Part shown: positions 22,905 to 34,000 of the stretch, one piece after another | Layout of the letters: the number at the start of each line of letters is the position of its first letter | How positions within the stretch are numbered: position 1 is the first letter of the stretch | Origin: Diplocarpon mali | Taxonomy: Eukaryota > Ascomycota > Leotiomycetes > Helotiales > Drepanopezizaceae | NCBI GenBank assembly: GCA_024741835.1 | Contig: JAENRP010000296.1 | Coordinates: 1 to 56,882 of the forward strand | Length of the DNA: 56,882 nucleotides | Direction of reading: 5' to 3' | Position numbers and translations under genes: made by a program | Notes under the pieces: generated by a model | What the model saw: the letters and a program-made list of their open reading frames with translations, nothing else | What the model was told of the DNA's origin: nothing | Databases searched by the model: none

Positions 22905-24316
22905 CAAATTGGAGAAATCTTGGTCTTTATTTAAGGGTTTAAAATTGCTTATATTGCTGTCGGTTCTTATAGAAGATTCAGAGGTTATATTAATTTCTGA
23001 TTCGTCTTTTAAAAGGAATAAGGTCTAGTCGCATTGATAAAAGCGCTTTAGTCAGTTGGCTGCGAAGGTTCCTTTAATATCAATTCTATTAAGTTCCTAA
23101 AGAGAATAGTATCCCTTTTCTTCCTACTTAGACTTAACCTTAAATAGATTAAGCTATCGATAATCAAGTTTAGTATCTGCGGATATATTAATACTTCTTA
23201 TAATATCATAGACTAAGATAAGATTATCTTTTCAAATAGGGTGCGTTTTAAGTACTTTAAAAGCAGCCTACGCTTCCTTAGCTTTTTTTTAATATCGTTT
23301 CTTTTATAGAATAATTTCCTTTATATCTATATCTTAAAGCTTAAGTTATTAGCATCTTATTATAAGTAAATCGGAACGGTTCCGAATTTGACTATAGTCG
23401 AACAATCTTTAAATAGGCCATCAGGATTTAAAAGGGAGCTATGCCTCTTTATTATAGATAAAGAAGAATAGTATAACTCTAGTCAGTTTATAAATTATCA
23501 TTTGATAAGCAAAGAGTATTTTATAAAAGCGTTTTATCTAATCCTTAAATCCTTTATAAGTAACTTTAGATAGACTATTAAAAATGTTATAGTATCCTCG
23601 TTCTACTACTCTATTAGCTTTCGAGTTATACGCTAAGATTTAAACCTGTTTAATACTATATTTCCATAAGAAAGCTTTAACTACTCCTTTATTTTCAAAG
23701 CCTTTATTAATAGTTAGTCTGCTAAAAAGTCTATAGCAATAGACTACATCTTCTTAAAAGAACTTTATAATAGATTCAAAGTTTGCAGATCTTAAAGGTC
23801 GTCCTTTAGGCTATCTTAATAGGTCTTCCTTTACTAGAATAAAATATATTATCCTATTCTTAATAGTTAGTACTTATATAATGTCAAAGCTGACTTTATA
23901 GAAAAGGCCTAATAGCTAGGTTAGGAATAAGGGATTTTCCTTATAACCAGGTTTTCATTTCTAATAGAAGATACAACTCTTTACAAAAGCTTTGCAGTCT
24001 TTAAAAGAGCCTTTCTAAAAGAATTTTCTTAAAAATTAGTAATAAGTAGACTTAGCTCCTTAGTGGCTAATCTCCTTATGAATATCTTAAATAGCCTTAG
24101 CTTATAGTTTATTATTATCTATATAGAGCTATATAGGAAATAAGTTATCGCTTCTTTTAAACAATCGCCGTCCTTATATTAAATAAATCAGAGCTTTAGC
24201 TTTAAACTTTTGAAAATCCTTAAAAGGAACTATCTTTAGTTATTTAAGCGTAATTAAAAATTTTGCGATTTCCTTAGAGTTACTTAAGTAGTTAGGTAAT
24301 AAAATTCTCTTATTTA

Positions 24317-24339
24317 ACTCGCAGGCTAGGACCGCGAGT
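24317..24339 (-). repeat. Palindromic module Z-5, alternate register
   Basis: ACTCGCAGGCTAGGACCGCGAGT, well preserved. Here the pol frame, judged by clear coding on both sides, reads TRLAVLACEL rather than T-x-x-P-x-L-x-V. It is the one exception to the common register in Z. Confidence 0.8.
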
Positions 24340-26283
24340 CGAGTCCCTTTAAGGCGATATATCAATAGATAACTAACTTCGTTTTCTACCTATTTATTAA
24401 TATCTATTTTATCTTCTTTAATTAAATCAGAGGGGTAGGGATAAGTTCTTTTTAAAAGGCTATCTATAGTAGTGTTTTTCATTCTTAGAATATGTTTGAC
24501 TTTAAAGTCCATTAGTCTTATCTAAGCAATCCATTTTATTAATAAAGCCTTTAGGAGATCGCTTACAGCCTTATTCAATTGTTCTATTAGCACTTTAATA
24601 TTGGTTTTAAAGATAAAGTAAGTATTATAAAGGTCGCTTCTTATCTTTTTTATTACCTTTAAAGCGCCTTTACATTCCTATTTAATAGTATTATACTTTA
24701 TTTCTATTAGATTCTAAAGACCACTTTTAAAGCGAGCTAGATGTCTTTTTTATTAGCTATTAGCTTATTAAAAGATAGTATCCTATTTAATTAAGCTTAT
24801 ATTAACTATTAGTATAATTGGCCTAGCGTTAGCTTTATAGTCTATTTTAATCAGATATAGCGCTTTAAGTAACGCTTACTTTAATTGTCTTATAGCCTCT
24901 ATTTAAGGTTCCTCCTATTAAAACTTAGCCCCTTTCTGAAATAAGGAGTAAATAGGTGCTGCCTTTTTAGCAAAATCCTTGATTTAAATACGATAGTATA
25001 CTATAACTTTAATAAACGCGCGAGCTTCTGCTATATTATTATACCTCTTCTATTTGTCGATTTTGAGTACTTTAGCCCTTTAAGGACTTCGGCTATTAGA
25101 ATCAGTAATAAAACTAATAATTTCTATTAATAGGAGATAGTATTATAACTTCGGACTAACTATTACTCTTGCCCTTTCGAATTGTATAAGCACTTGGTCT
25201 AGGTTTTAAATATATTCTATTATAAATTGTTATATGCTAAGGAGAACTTCTTTATAATTATAGAATGATCTTAATCCTTTTACTCTTATATTATTTATAT
25301 AAAGGAGCGCAATATTAAGTATATAATCGACTAGTATCTTATAGATTACTTAAATAAATTGAGCGATCGAATTTATAGCCCCTTAAGGTAATCTTATCAT
25401 CTAAAGTAGCTTAAGAGGGATTTGAATTACTATTATATCTTTTAATTTAATATTAAGAATAAATTGATTGTATTTAAAGAAGAAGTTAATAAAAGAGCTA
25501 TAGGTTAATCCTACGAATTTATTTAAGAACTCATTTATATTTAAAGGAATGTTAGCATCTTTAATAATTACTTAGTTCATCTCTACTACTGCTATTATTA
25601 GTTTATAAGTTCCCTTCTCTTTCTTAGTAATTAAGAACCATTTGTTCTTATAAGGGCTATTACAGAATTCGAAAATACCTTACTTTAGCCTATCCTTTAA
25701 TATTTCGATTACCTTTTCTTAAAGAGCTTTAAGGACCTTAAATGTTTTCTCTTACCAAGCTTCGTAAGGTATTATCTTAATCTTAATATAAGGCGTGACT
25801 TCTTTTTAAATCTAACTTAGTTCTATTTAATCAAAAGCTAAGGCGTCCTCTTAATTTATTAAGGTTTTATAAAGGAGTTCGCATTCTTACTCTATTAAAT
25901 CATCTCCAATTTTCAGTATATCGAAATATTCTTTTATTAGCTAATATCTAATAGGTTTATTAGAAAATCTGCCTATAATAAACTTATCGAATTTGCCACC
26001 TAGCTTTAGAGGTCGACGCTTTTTATCTTATTCAAACTAATCATCTAGTCCTTTAAGCTTTAAGCTATTAGAGATTCCTTAATCTACTAGTTATACTTTA
26101 TTAGCCTTGCTTTTATATATAGTTTAAATATTAGCTAATACTATGCTTTTCTACCTCTTTCCTTTTTTATTAAATCCTATAAAATAATTTGAATTTTCTT
26201 TTTTAAAAACAAATAAAAGATTTTCTAAGTTATTAATTTAAAGTGCGTAAATGGAAGTATTATTAGTAATTTTATTATTTTTC

Positions 26284-26306
26284 ACTTATAGGTCTGGCCT
26301 ATAAGT
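26284..26306 (-). repeat. Palindromic module Z-4
   Basis: ACTTATAGG-TCTGG-CCTATAAGT, a perfect inverted repeat in its arms even after RIP. It is read as TTYRPDL*VK. Confidence 0.85.
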
Positions 26307-26445
26307 GGTTTTTAAGTTTTTTAAAATGATTAGTAAATTGTCGAAATTTGTAAAACGAACCCTCTTTTCTACTATATTTTTCTTTTTTCTTAATTATTAA
26401 TTTGATAAAACGCCGATTATACTATTTTTCAAAATTCTAGATTTG

Positions 26446-26469
26446 ACTCTTAGTCTAAGACTGCAAGTT
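26446..26469 (-). repeat. Palindromic module Z-3
   Basis: Read as LTCSLRLRVK. It lies about 160 bp from Z-4. Confidence 0.75.
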
Positions 26470-28361
26470 AAATCGCTATTATTCAAAATCGGCAAACTTA
26501 CCTTCCTTTTACTATAACTCTTTACTAAGTGCCTTCCTTTACTAGCATTAAGCCTAGCCCTTATATTAGCTAATCGTTTCTTAAAACTTCATTTTAGAAT
26601 TCGGCTATATCTCTTATAATAACTATTTATCCTTTTAAAGATCGATCTATATTTTAAAGACTAGCTTTTATAAGACTATCTTTAGGATAGTTAAATATTA
26701 GTTAAGATTTTAAAATAAAGGGCATTCTTAAAAGAATGTCATTTAAAGAATTCTCTATTATTAGAAAGTTAGTATAATTAATAATCCCTTTAACTTTAAC
26801 CTTTACGTTTTTCACTTATCTATTAAAATTGTATTTCAATCTAAAGATAGTTAAATATATAAGAAGTCGATTGCTAATAATTATTAATTAGGCTATTTCT
26901 ACCACTTTTCTAATTATCATATTAACTTTTAAACTATAATTAATTAAAGCCTTTACTTTAATTAATTCTTCTATTAAATAAATAATAATAGGGCTTTTTA
27001 TTATAACTGCTAAACAATTTCAATTAATATTTTAAAATGTTAAGGCTATTGCTATAATATTATAGTTTCTCTAAGTTCCTTTATCTTTTATAATCTAAAG
27101 ACATTTAATTAAGGCTAAGTGCTTCTTAAAGTTCTTTTATATTATAATTTCCATTTCCTTATTATTATTTAAATCTTTAAAAGCAACTAGGATATGCTTT
27201 CCTAGCACTTTATCAAAGCGTTTAATTAAACTAAATAGGTCTTTAAACGTAAGGTTAATTTGCTAAGTTATAATATTCTTTATAGCTTTCTCTATTGCAA
27301 TTGAACTAGCGTATTTATTAACGAATTTTTCCTATTTTAACATTTATCTCTTTCGCTTAAGGTTAAAGGTCTATATAATAACTTTAACTTCTTAATCTTT
27401 AAGCTTAAAGCTATCTTTATCTATTATATCTCTAATCAATTTGTCTACTATATCGGCTTTATCCTTATCTATTATAGTTCTAGATCGTTAAGTATCTTTT
27501 AACATTTAGACTCTATACTAAGATTCTTAAGTCGCACGTATTGATTTTTAGATTTTAGCTAGTTTTATTAATATTAAAGGAGTAGTAGATTTAAAAGGGC
27601 GTTAAGTATTCTAAGGGTTTCTAGATATAAAAGCAGTATTAATATCAGCAGATACGTTATTATTAACCTACCTTAAGATAGAGATGCCTTTAACTTTTAT
27701 AGCTATTTAATTAAAAGCCAGGTCTTTAAGAACTCCTTTAAGTAAGTTGCTAATTAGACCTATATATATATAAGTTGGAATTTTAGCATTTATATCTATA
27801 ATATACTATCGTTTGACCAAATTCTCATTCTATTTTATACTATATATTATTATTTAAATAGTCTATAACTATAAGCGATTCTAATGCTTTTTAATAAGGA
27901 TAGCTTCTAGCCTAGGATCTCTAATATAAAGCATCTTATACTTATTAATATATATAATCCTAGTATTAATAAAATAAAGGAAAAGAGGGCAATTGTTGCA
28001 ATATTTATATAGAGCGCAATTAGGTTCTTTATTATTATAAAAGTTGTAGGTTAGTTGTCTTCTATTGCCGTTTCCTTAATACCTTATAGTATTAATATTA
28101 GTAAAGTACTAGTTAGGATCAATTCCTCCTTTTTTAACCAGCTATTGCATTCTTATATTAGCTAGTTATTCCGAATGATAAGAAGCAGGAGTCTAGTAAT
28201 AAGAACTACTAAGTTAGCTTATAGTAGCTGAGTTTTGCCTATTACTAAATTGTAAAATATACTATTTTTCCTATAAGAGATTATTAATCTTAGTTTCTAA
28301 GCTTTAGATTTAAAGTTCTGCAAATTAGGTCTTAAGTTCCTTAATTCTAAAGTTGGATCTT

Positions 28362-28384
28362 ACTCTTAAGTTAGGCTTATAAGT
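28362..28384 (-). repeat. Palindromic module Z-2
   Basis: Read as FTYKPNLRVR in the gag frame. Confidence 0.75.
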
Positions 28385-29370
28385 GAAAGGTATAACTACT
28401 AAGTTCTTCTTTGCCTCTTTTATAACTTCTAAAGCCTTTAAGTATTCTTAGACCAGGCTCTTAAGGTCTTTAGTATAAAAGGGAGTAAGGGCTTTTTCCT
28501 ATTCTATAGTATTAATAGTTCTTTTATTAAAATCTGATTTTAAAGTAAAGGCTAAGAATTCCTTAAATAAGGCGAAGGTTATAAAGTCTTACTTATTAAT
28601 CCTAAAATACTTAATAATCTTATTTTAAAGGCCAGTAGGTAATTTAAATAAGAAAAGGCGACCTCTTTCAACTTTGCTAAGTATTTTTTAGCTAATTAAG
28701 GTATTTGATATATAAGTAAAAGTCTAATAGTAGTTCTTAAGTTCCTTAAGAGTTCGAATAACTAAAACAAATTCCTTTAAGAAAGCTAAAGTATTACGAA
28801 TCTACTATCTATTAAATTCTTAGAATTCAGACTTAAGAGCCTTAATAAGGAGTTCTTATAAATTATATATCTTCTATTTAAGGAGAGATTTGATAATATC
28901 TTTACTTATATAGTCATAGTAGCAAAGGAGCTAAGAAATCATATCCACTTATAGAATACTAAAATCGTAATAAGTTTCCTTATATTGCTTAAGGAAATCA
29001 GTAATATTAGCTCTTATAAAGTAAGGAGCACTAGGAGAACTAAGGAAGGGAAAGTGGCTAGTAATGGCCTTAAATGCAGCTATTATTATTTTATATTAAC
29101 TATCTAGATTAATAGAATCTATAAAGGGCAAATAGGAAGCTTTAATATTATATAATTAGTTGTTAAAAGGAGTACTTTGAAATTCAAAAGGGCTTAAAGA
29201 ACGTTTAAAATCCGAGTTAATCTTAAAGTGATTAAGATAAGTTTGAAAAGATTCGGATAAAGGGTTAATAAAAAGTTTAAAGTTATTATTATTTTTAATA
29301 TTTTTAAGTATTGATATTAAGAAAGTAGGTAGCGGCCTTAAGTTGTTTAAAAGCGTCTTTTTATCTTCCT

Positions 29371-29393
29371 ACTTATAGGCTAGGCTTAGGAGT
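29371..29393 (-). repeat. Palindromic module Z-1
   Basis: Most upstream copy in Z, in the gag frame, read as STPKPSL*VG. Confidence 0.75.
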
Positions 29394-29779
29394 AGAATTT
29401 CGGATTTCGCTAAAAGTTTAATCTAAGTTTGCTAAAAGATTTTAAATAGGTATTAAATAGCTAATAGGAGCATTGCAACTAATTATAATAAGATAAGGTT
29501 TACTTAATCTAAGACTAATTTCTAAGATAAGGTTTATATCTAAGATTCTTTTTAACCTTTAGACTAATTCCTATTAGTTTTTAAAATAAAGGGGTCTTTA
29601 AAGACGATTCTAAGGCAATTTTTAGAGTTTTATTAAATTAAGGTAGCTAAATTATTAGATTCGGATTTCTAAGGATTCTAAGAAGGCACTTCTAATTAGA
29701 GTTTACGCTTAATATTACTTAAGTACTTAAAACTACTACTATTTGAAATTGCTATTATAAGGTTTGTTAAACTTTTCAT

Positions 29780-30065
29780 ATTAAGAAGCCGAAAATTCCG
29801 AAAATCTCAAAGTTAAGGAAGAGAATAGGGGTTTTTAAAGTAAAGCTGAAAAGGGAAAGTCTAAGGTTATTAATAGTTACTAAACGAAAATCGATAGTTT
29901 TAAATAACTAGGCGATTAAGGATAAGGGTTTTAGAGTTAATTAAAATGCTATAAGTATTTCAAAGACGTATTTCAAAGGCCAGTCTCTTATCTATAAACT
30001 AAGAGATCGATAAGGTCGTATAAAGATAGAAATCTTAAGAAATCAGTCCTTGCGTAAGTCACTAA
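29780..30065 (-). other. Z leader and candidate primer-binding site
   Basis: Untranslated leader between the 5' LTR and the suggested gag start. Immediately inside the LTR the - strand reads TTAGTGACTTACGCAAGG. The G element has AGTGACCTAACGCAGGG in the same place, so the two Gypsy families may share a primer. I could not assign a tRNA. Confidence 0.5.
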
Positions 30066-30310
30066 TATAAAACTAAGGGAGGATAATATAAGAATAGGCC
30101 TAAGGAAAGACTTAAAATAAGAAGAGGAAGCACTATAAGCAGGCTCTCTTAAATAAGATATTAGGAATAAGTCCTAAGTATAAGGTATATTTAGTACTTA
30201 TAGTAATGCGCACTATCTCTATATATAGAAGATGGCCCTTTTATCCTCTTGCTATCCTACGCCGATCATATGATATATATCACGAGACCTATCTATCTTA
30301 GGTCTCTATA
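30066..30310 (-). repeat. Z 5' LTR
   Basis: 245 bp, the same length as 8529-8773 and in the same orientation. It ends at TCTCTATA, followed by the target duplication GTAT at 30311-30314. RIP is visible, for example GGACAACAC in the partner is GGATAATAT here. Confidence 0.9.
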
Positions 30311-30466
30311 GTATATTAAAAAGGTAGTAAATTATCCAATTAATAGCTTTAAGGTATTCGAAGCTTAGGTTTATATAAAAATGAGATAACTAGGCGATTG
30401 CAAAAGCTATATCTAGGCGTAGTATAATAGCTATATATAAGGCAGAGCCTACTTTTTCCTAGAACT
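30311..30466 (-). pseudogene. pol: W pol, RT/RNase H boundary segment
   Basis: A 150-bp island of W between Z and A2. The - strand reads KVGSALYIALI.RLDIAFAIA.LSHFYINPSFEYLKAIN, which is the Copia block K-V-G-S-L-x-Y-x-x-x-x-T-R-P-D-I-A-F. It joins 36684 (KKF.EKVGSA across the A2 site) and 8523 (YLFN to RFLG across the Z site). Confidence 0.9.
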
Positions 30467-30661
30467 TGTTGAGATAGGTGATATAGCCATCACTCCGATG
30501 TATTATCATATGACCCTACTGCTTAATTAGTAGGATATTGACATATATATAGCTATAGGGAAGAAAGGGGTAACCTTCCTTCCTTAACTCTTACTAATAT
30601 ATCGACTATCGACCTCTAGAAGCCTCCTTTACCTACTGCGCTGACTTACTTAAGCTCAATA
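30467..30661 (+). repeat. A2 5' LTR
   Basis: 195 bp, TGTTGAGATAGG...GCTCAATA. It retains more CpA/TpG than the 3' copy. Confidence 0.95.
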
Positions 30662-30672
30662 GGTTATAAGCC
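30662..30672 (+). promoter_or_regulatory. A2 primer-binding site
   Basis: GGTTATAAGCC immediately after the 5' LTR, the same site as in A1, complementary to the initiator-tRNA-Met anticodon region. Confidence 0.85.
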
Positions 30673-30777
30673 TTAAATAGACCGATAATAGATTATTAAC
30701 TTCCCTTGGAAAGCACTTGCGCCGCAACTATCAATAGGAAGTTGAACGAGACTTATAGTAAGAGGCGAGCAATCGGC

Positions 30778-30920
30778 GAATAGGAGGTATAATTCCTTAT
30801 TTAGCTAACCTATATTATAAGAGGTATGATTCCTTGCTTTATAACCCCTTTGGTACTGCAAGAGGTATGATTCCTTGCTTTACTGTGTTTCGTAGGAGGT
30901 GTGATTCCCTGCGTTATAGC
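30778..30920 (+). repeat. A2 leader tandem repeat
   Basis: Four units built on AAGAGGTATGATTCCTTGC, the reverse complement of the A1 leader repeat, in the untranslated leader. Confidence 0.8.
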
Positions 30921-30921
30921 C

Positions 30922-30943
30922 NNNNNNNNNNNNNNNNNNNNNN
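30922..30943. other. Assembly gap (22 N)
   Basis: The gap is followed directly by AAAAAAACCC. In A1 the same place reads CCTAAAAACCC on the element strand, so the true missing sequence may be a short A-run rather than 22 bases. Confidence 0.9.
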
Positions 30944-31059
30944 AAAAAAACCCTTTTCGATAAGAGGACTTCCTCCCCATTTAATACTTCTATAACACCC
31001 GCTATTTAATCATTTCAACTTTTCGATAGGAGGAGTGCCCTTAACTATTTAATTTATTT

Positions 31060-34000
31060 GATTTTAACGCAATTCTATTCGAAACGGCAATAGCTTCCGA
31101 TTTTAATCGAAACACTAGGCCTAAAGACCTCTAACTCTCTTAAAAGAACTGGCAATAATAGTTCGACGATTTAGAGCTTTACTTTAAGAGCAAAGGCATT
31201 AAAATAGCAATTCAAAAGATACTTATTAAATATGTAAGAATAGCCCCTTATACTCCTTCTACTGATTTATCTACTTCTATTTTAATAGCTAATATAACTG
31301 CTAAGGATTTGCCAAATATACTAAATAAGCTTAGCTTAAGAGCTTTAGTAGATAATAACTAAGAATCCTAAAGGCAGATTTTAAATATAGAAAAGGAGAA
31401 GGAGTATAAGCTGGCTTTAGCTAAATGCAAGCTTAAGATTAATAGAGGTTTAAGCGATAAAGATTAAGATTTTATTTAAGTTTATAATAATGCAAAGATA
31501 AGATAGGATACTTTAAAAGTAAAATACTTTTAAATAACTGCCCTTAATACTTAGTATCTATTATAGTAGATTACTTTATTTTAATATAGAAAAGATAAAG
31601 ATAATAAGGATATAGATATAAATATAGACTTTACTTAATCTATATTATATAAAGTAAAAAGGAGAGTAAGAGCCGCAGATCTTAAGATAGCTATAACTTT
31701 TAGGGAAACTTAGCTTTTTAGTTTCCTATTTAATAGCCTCCTTCTTAAGTTTGCTATTATAAAATAATTTCTTCTTATCCAACCCAACCTTAAGATCTAT
31801 AAGAAGATCGACCTCCTTTAAACTATTAAATAAGACCTTAAAGGATGCTTTAAATCGGCAAATGCTGCATTATAAGGCAACGATAAGCTTAAAAAGAGGA
31901 AGGAGCGCAGGATAAGCCCTTAAGCTTATCAGGGATACTACTTTTATAATAGTGCTTATAATATTATTAATTATAAAGTTAGAAGGTAACTGATTGATAT
32001 AGTCGCCAGCTTTAATATTAAGAAGCAATTAAAGCAGAAGTTAAGAAGCAAACTGCCCTTATCCCGCCGAAGGCCGCAACTATTAAGGAAAAGCAAAGGC
32101 AAAGAAAAAGGCTATTTAGCTAAAACTTCAATAAATACCTTTAATAATAATAGTAGGTTATCTAAACCTAAATCTACTTCTAATAATTTAGATAATAATT
32201 ATAATAAAGATACCTATATCTTAAAAGCCGATCTTTATAAGATCTTTAAATCCGACTAGTATAGTAATACTAGTTATATAGCATATATAACTGATAAACC
32301 CTACCTATTTAAAGGCCTACTTATTAAAATAAAAAGGCGCTCTATTAAGGTTAATAGTAGAAGGTTATATATAGATTTAATAGGTATAATAGAAATGAAT
32401 ATTACTAGAGTTTCTTTCCTTTTATAAAATATTCTCCTTATACTTAGCTTAAGTATTAATCTTTTATCTAACTGTAAGATCTATATAAAGTTGAATTATA
32501 TAGGAGTTTTTAATAATTAATTTATATAGTTTATAAATAATAACTATAAAGTGATCTTTAAGGTTAAAATCAAAGATAGACTTTATATTATCTTAAAGGT
32601 GATATTATAGAAATTAACTCTTAAGCTAAACTTATAAGTAGATTCCTTTAAAGAAAGTGCACTCTTTGCCTTAATATAATTAAGTAAGGATAAAAAGAAT
32701 AGATAGACTCTTAAGCTAGGATTATAAGTAAAATTCGCGAAAATGACTCTTAAGCTAAGACTATAAGTAGATTGTAAAGTATCCTTAAAGATGACTTTTA
32801 AGCTAAGACTATAAGTGAATTTAATAAAAATGACTTTTAGGCCAAGATTGCAAGTAGATTTTACAAATTCGCTAATAATAATTCTTAAGCTAGGATCGCA
32901 AGTGAAATTCGCAGAAATAACTCTTAGGCTAGGACTATAAGTGAAATTCGCGAATTTATCAAAGACGACTCTTAAGCTAAGACTATAAGTAGATCTTACT
33001 ATTTCTAGGAAATCGACTCTTAAGCTAAGACTATAAGTAGATCTTACGGTTTTATTAAAAACAACTCTTAAGCTAAGCTTACAATTAGAAAACGGCAAAA
33101 CCTTAAACTACTATTATTAGTCCTTTCTAGCTACTAATAATAAAGTATTGACTAACAATAGGCTACTAAAGCTATTAAAAGCCAAAAGCCTATTAAAGTA
33201 TTAGCTAATATATAGAAGATTTATATATCTAAGGCTAAAGAAATTAAAGGGCCTATATAAGGTCTTAACCTTAAAATAGAAGATCTAAGTACTAAAGGAT
33301 CGCTTAGTATACCGAATTTGCAAGCTAATAAAACTTCAAAATCGAACGCAAACTAAGCTTAGTCTATAGAAAGATTCGATACTAGTACTAATATCTATTA
33401 ATACTACTAGACTATTTATAACCTTAATTAAAGGAAATAATTAGTTTTCTTAAATAGTAGATAACTCTACTTAATAGATATAGACTATTTATACTAGGAC
33501 CAAATCTAAGCTTATAAAAAAGCTAGAAACTTAGAAAGTAATAGAGGAACGCTAGACCTAATTAAAGCTAATAGCTATTAGGTTTGATAATATATTGAAG
33601 ATTAAAGCAAAGCTTAATAAATAGGTAAAATAAGGAGTTTGCTATAAATCAATTATAATATATAAAGGTTTCTATTAAAATGGTATTACTAAGCGAAGCA
33701 TCTAATAAGTAAAGACTAACTATTGCACTCTATTATAAGATACTAACCTATTATTAGAATTCTAAGACCTTACGATTAAAGCAGATATATATTTGCGAAA
33801 TAGAATAGGTAGTAGACTAATAGTTAATAGCACTTAAATATCGCTATATAAGGCATATTTCAAATAGAAATTAAGCTTAGACTATATCTGCGTCTTTAGA
33901 AGCGTCTACTACTCTTATATTAGCCTAAAGTCCTAGCCTATAGGTATAAAGAGCAAGAAGCTAATAGACTAAGGTAGAGAGTATATATTTATTAAGTATA

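Larger units (their letters stand above)
22756..26050 (-). pseudogene. pol: Z pol: RT, RNase H, integrase
   Basis: Gypsy pol on the - strand with RIP stops. RT spans about 25810-25260, with SPYKNKWFLITKKEKGTYKL and a RLPxGAINSIAQF block. The active-site remnant LLYINNIRVKG (normally F-I-D-D-I-x-V-K-G) is near 25290. RNase H follows to about 24450. An H2C2 zinc region HKEISH...KSCIF is at about 23960-24085. The integrase core holds VKEDL, then INKGFENKGVVKAF (the D-G-G-P-E-N-K block with the Asp altered), then ANRVVERGYYNI with the catalytic Glu. The frame runs on to A1 at 22755. The RT resembles that of G. Confidence 0.85.
26051..29779 (-). pseudogene. gag: Z gag and protease region
   Basis: A - strand frame of about 1,240 codons with RIP stops. 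The suggested start is the ATG at 29779-29777. A gag-like region with LKEFVLVIRTLKELK lies near 28700-28780. A protease-like stretch before RT is likely but no clear D-S/T-G was identified. Four modules (29371, 28362, 26446, 26284) lie in the frame. The whole is about three times longer than a typical Gypsy gag, so additional domains are possible. No zinc knuckle was found. Confidence 0.6.
8529..30310 (-). mobile_element. Z: giant Ty3/Gypsy retrotransposon, split by A1
   Basis: Z is on the - strand, about 15.7 kb after subtracting A1. The LTRs 8529-8773 and 30066-30310 are both 245 bp and flanked by GTAT (8525-8528, 30311-30314); a four-base duplication fits better than five. Order on the - strand: 5' LTR, leader, gag/protease (29779-26051), RT-RNase H-integrase (26050-22756), then two large paralogous frames of unknown function (16430-13040 and 12475-9085), a poly-A tract, and the 3' LTR. 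It carries 14 copies of a palindromic peptide-coding module. At roughly 15.7 kb it is about twice the length of G and of a typical fungal Gypsy element. Confidence 0.9.

Noticed and set aside
32617..33086. Regular short repeats with spacers resembling a CRISPR array
   Set aside because: Spacers are themselves repeated, unit spacing keeps a reading frame, and the array lies inside Copia pol of a fungal-type genome.
32583..33098. 171-codon open frame on the - strand, the longest in the window
   Set aside because: It is antisense to the A2 pol frame and exists because the palindromic modules read alike on both strands while RIP stops fall in the sense frame. The shorter one at 53784-54110 has the same cause.
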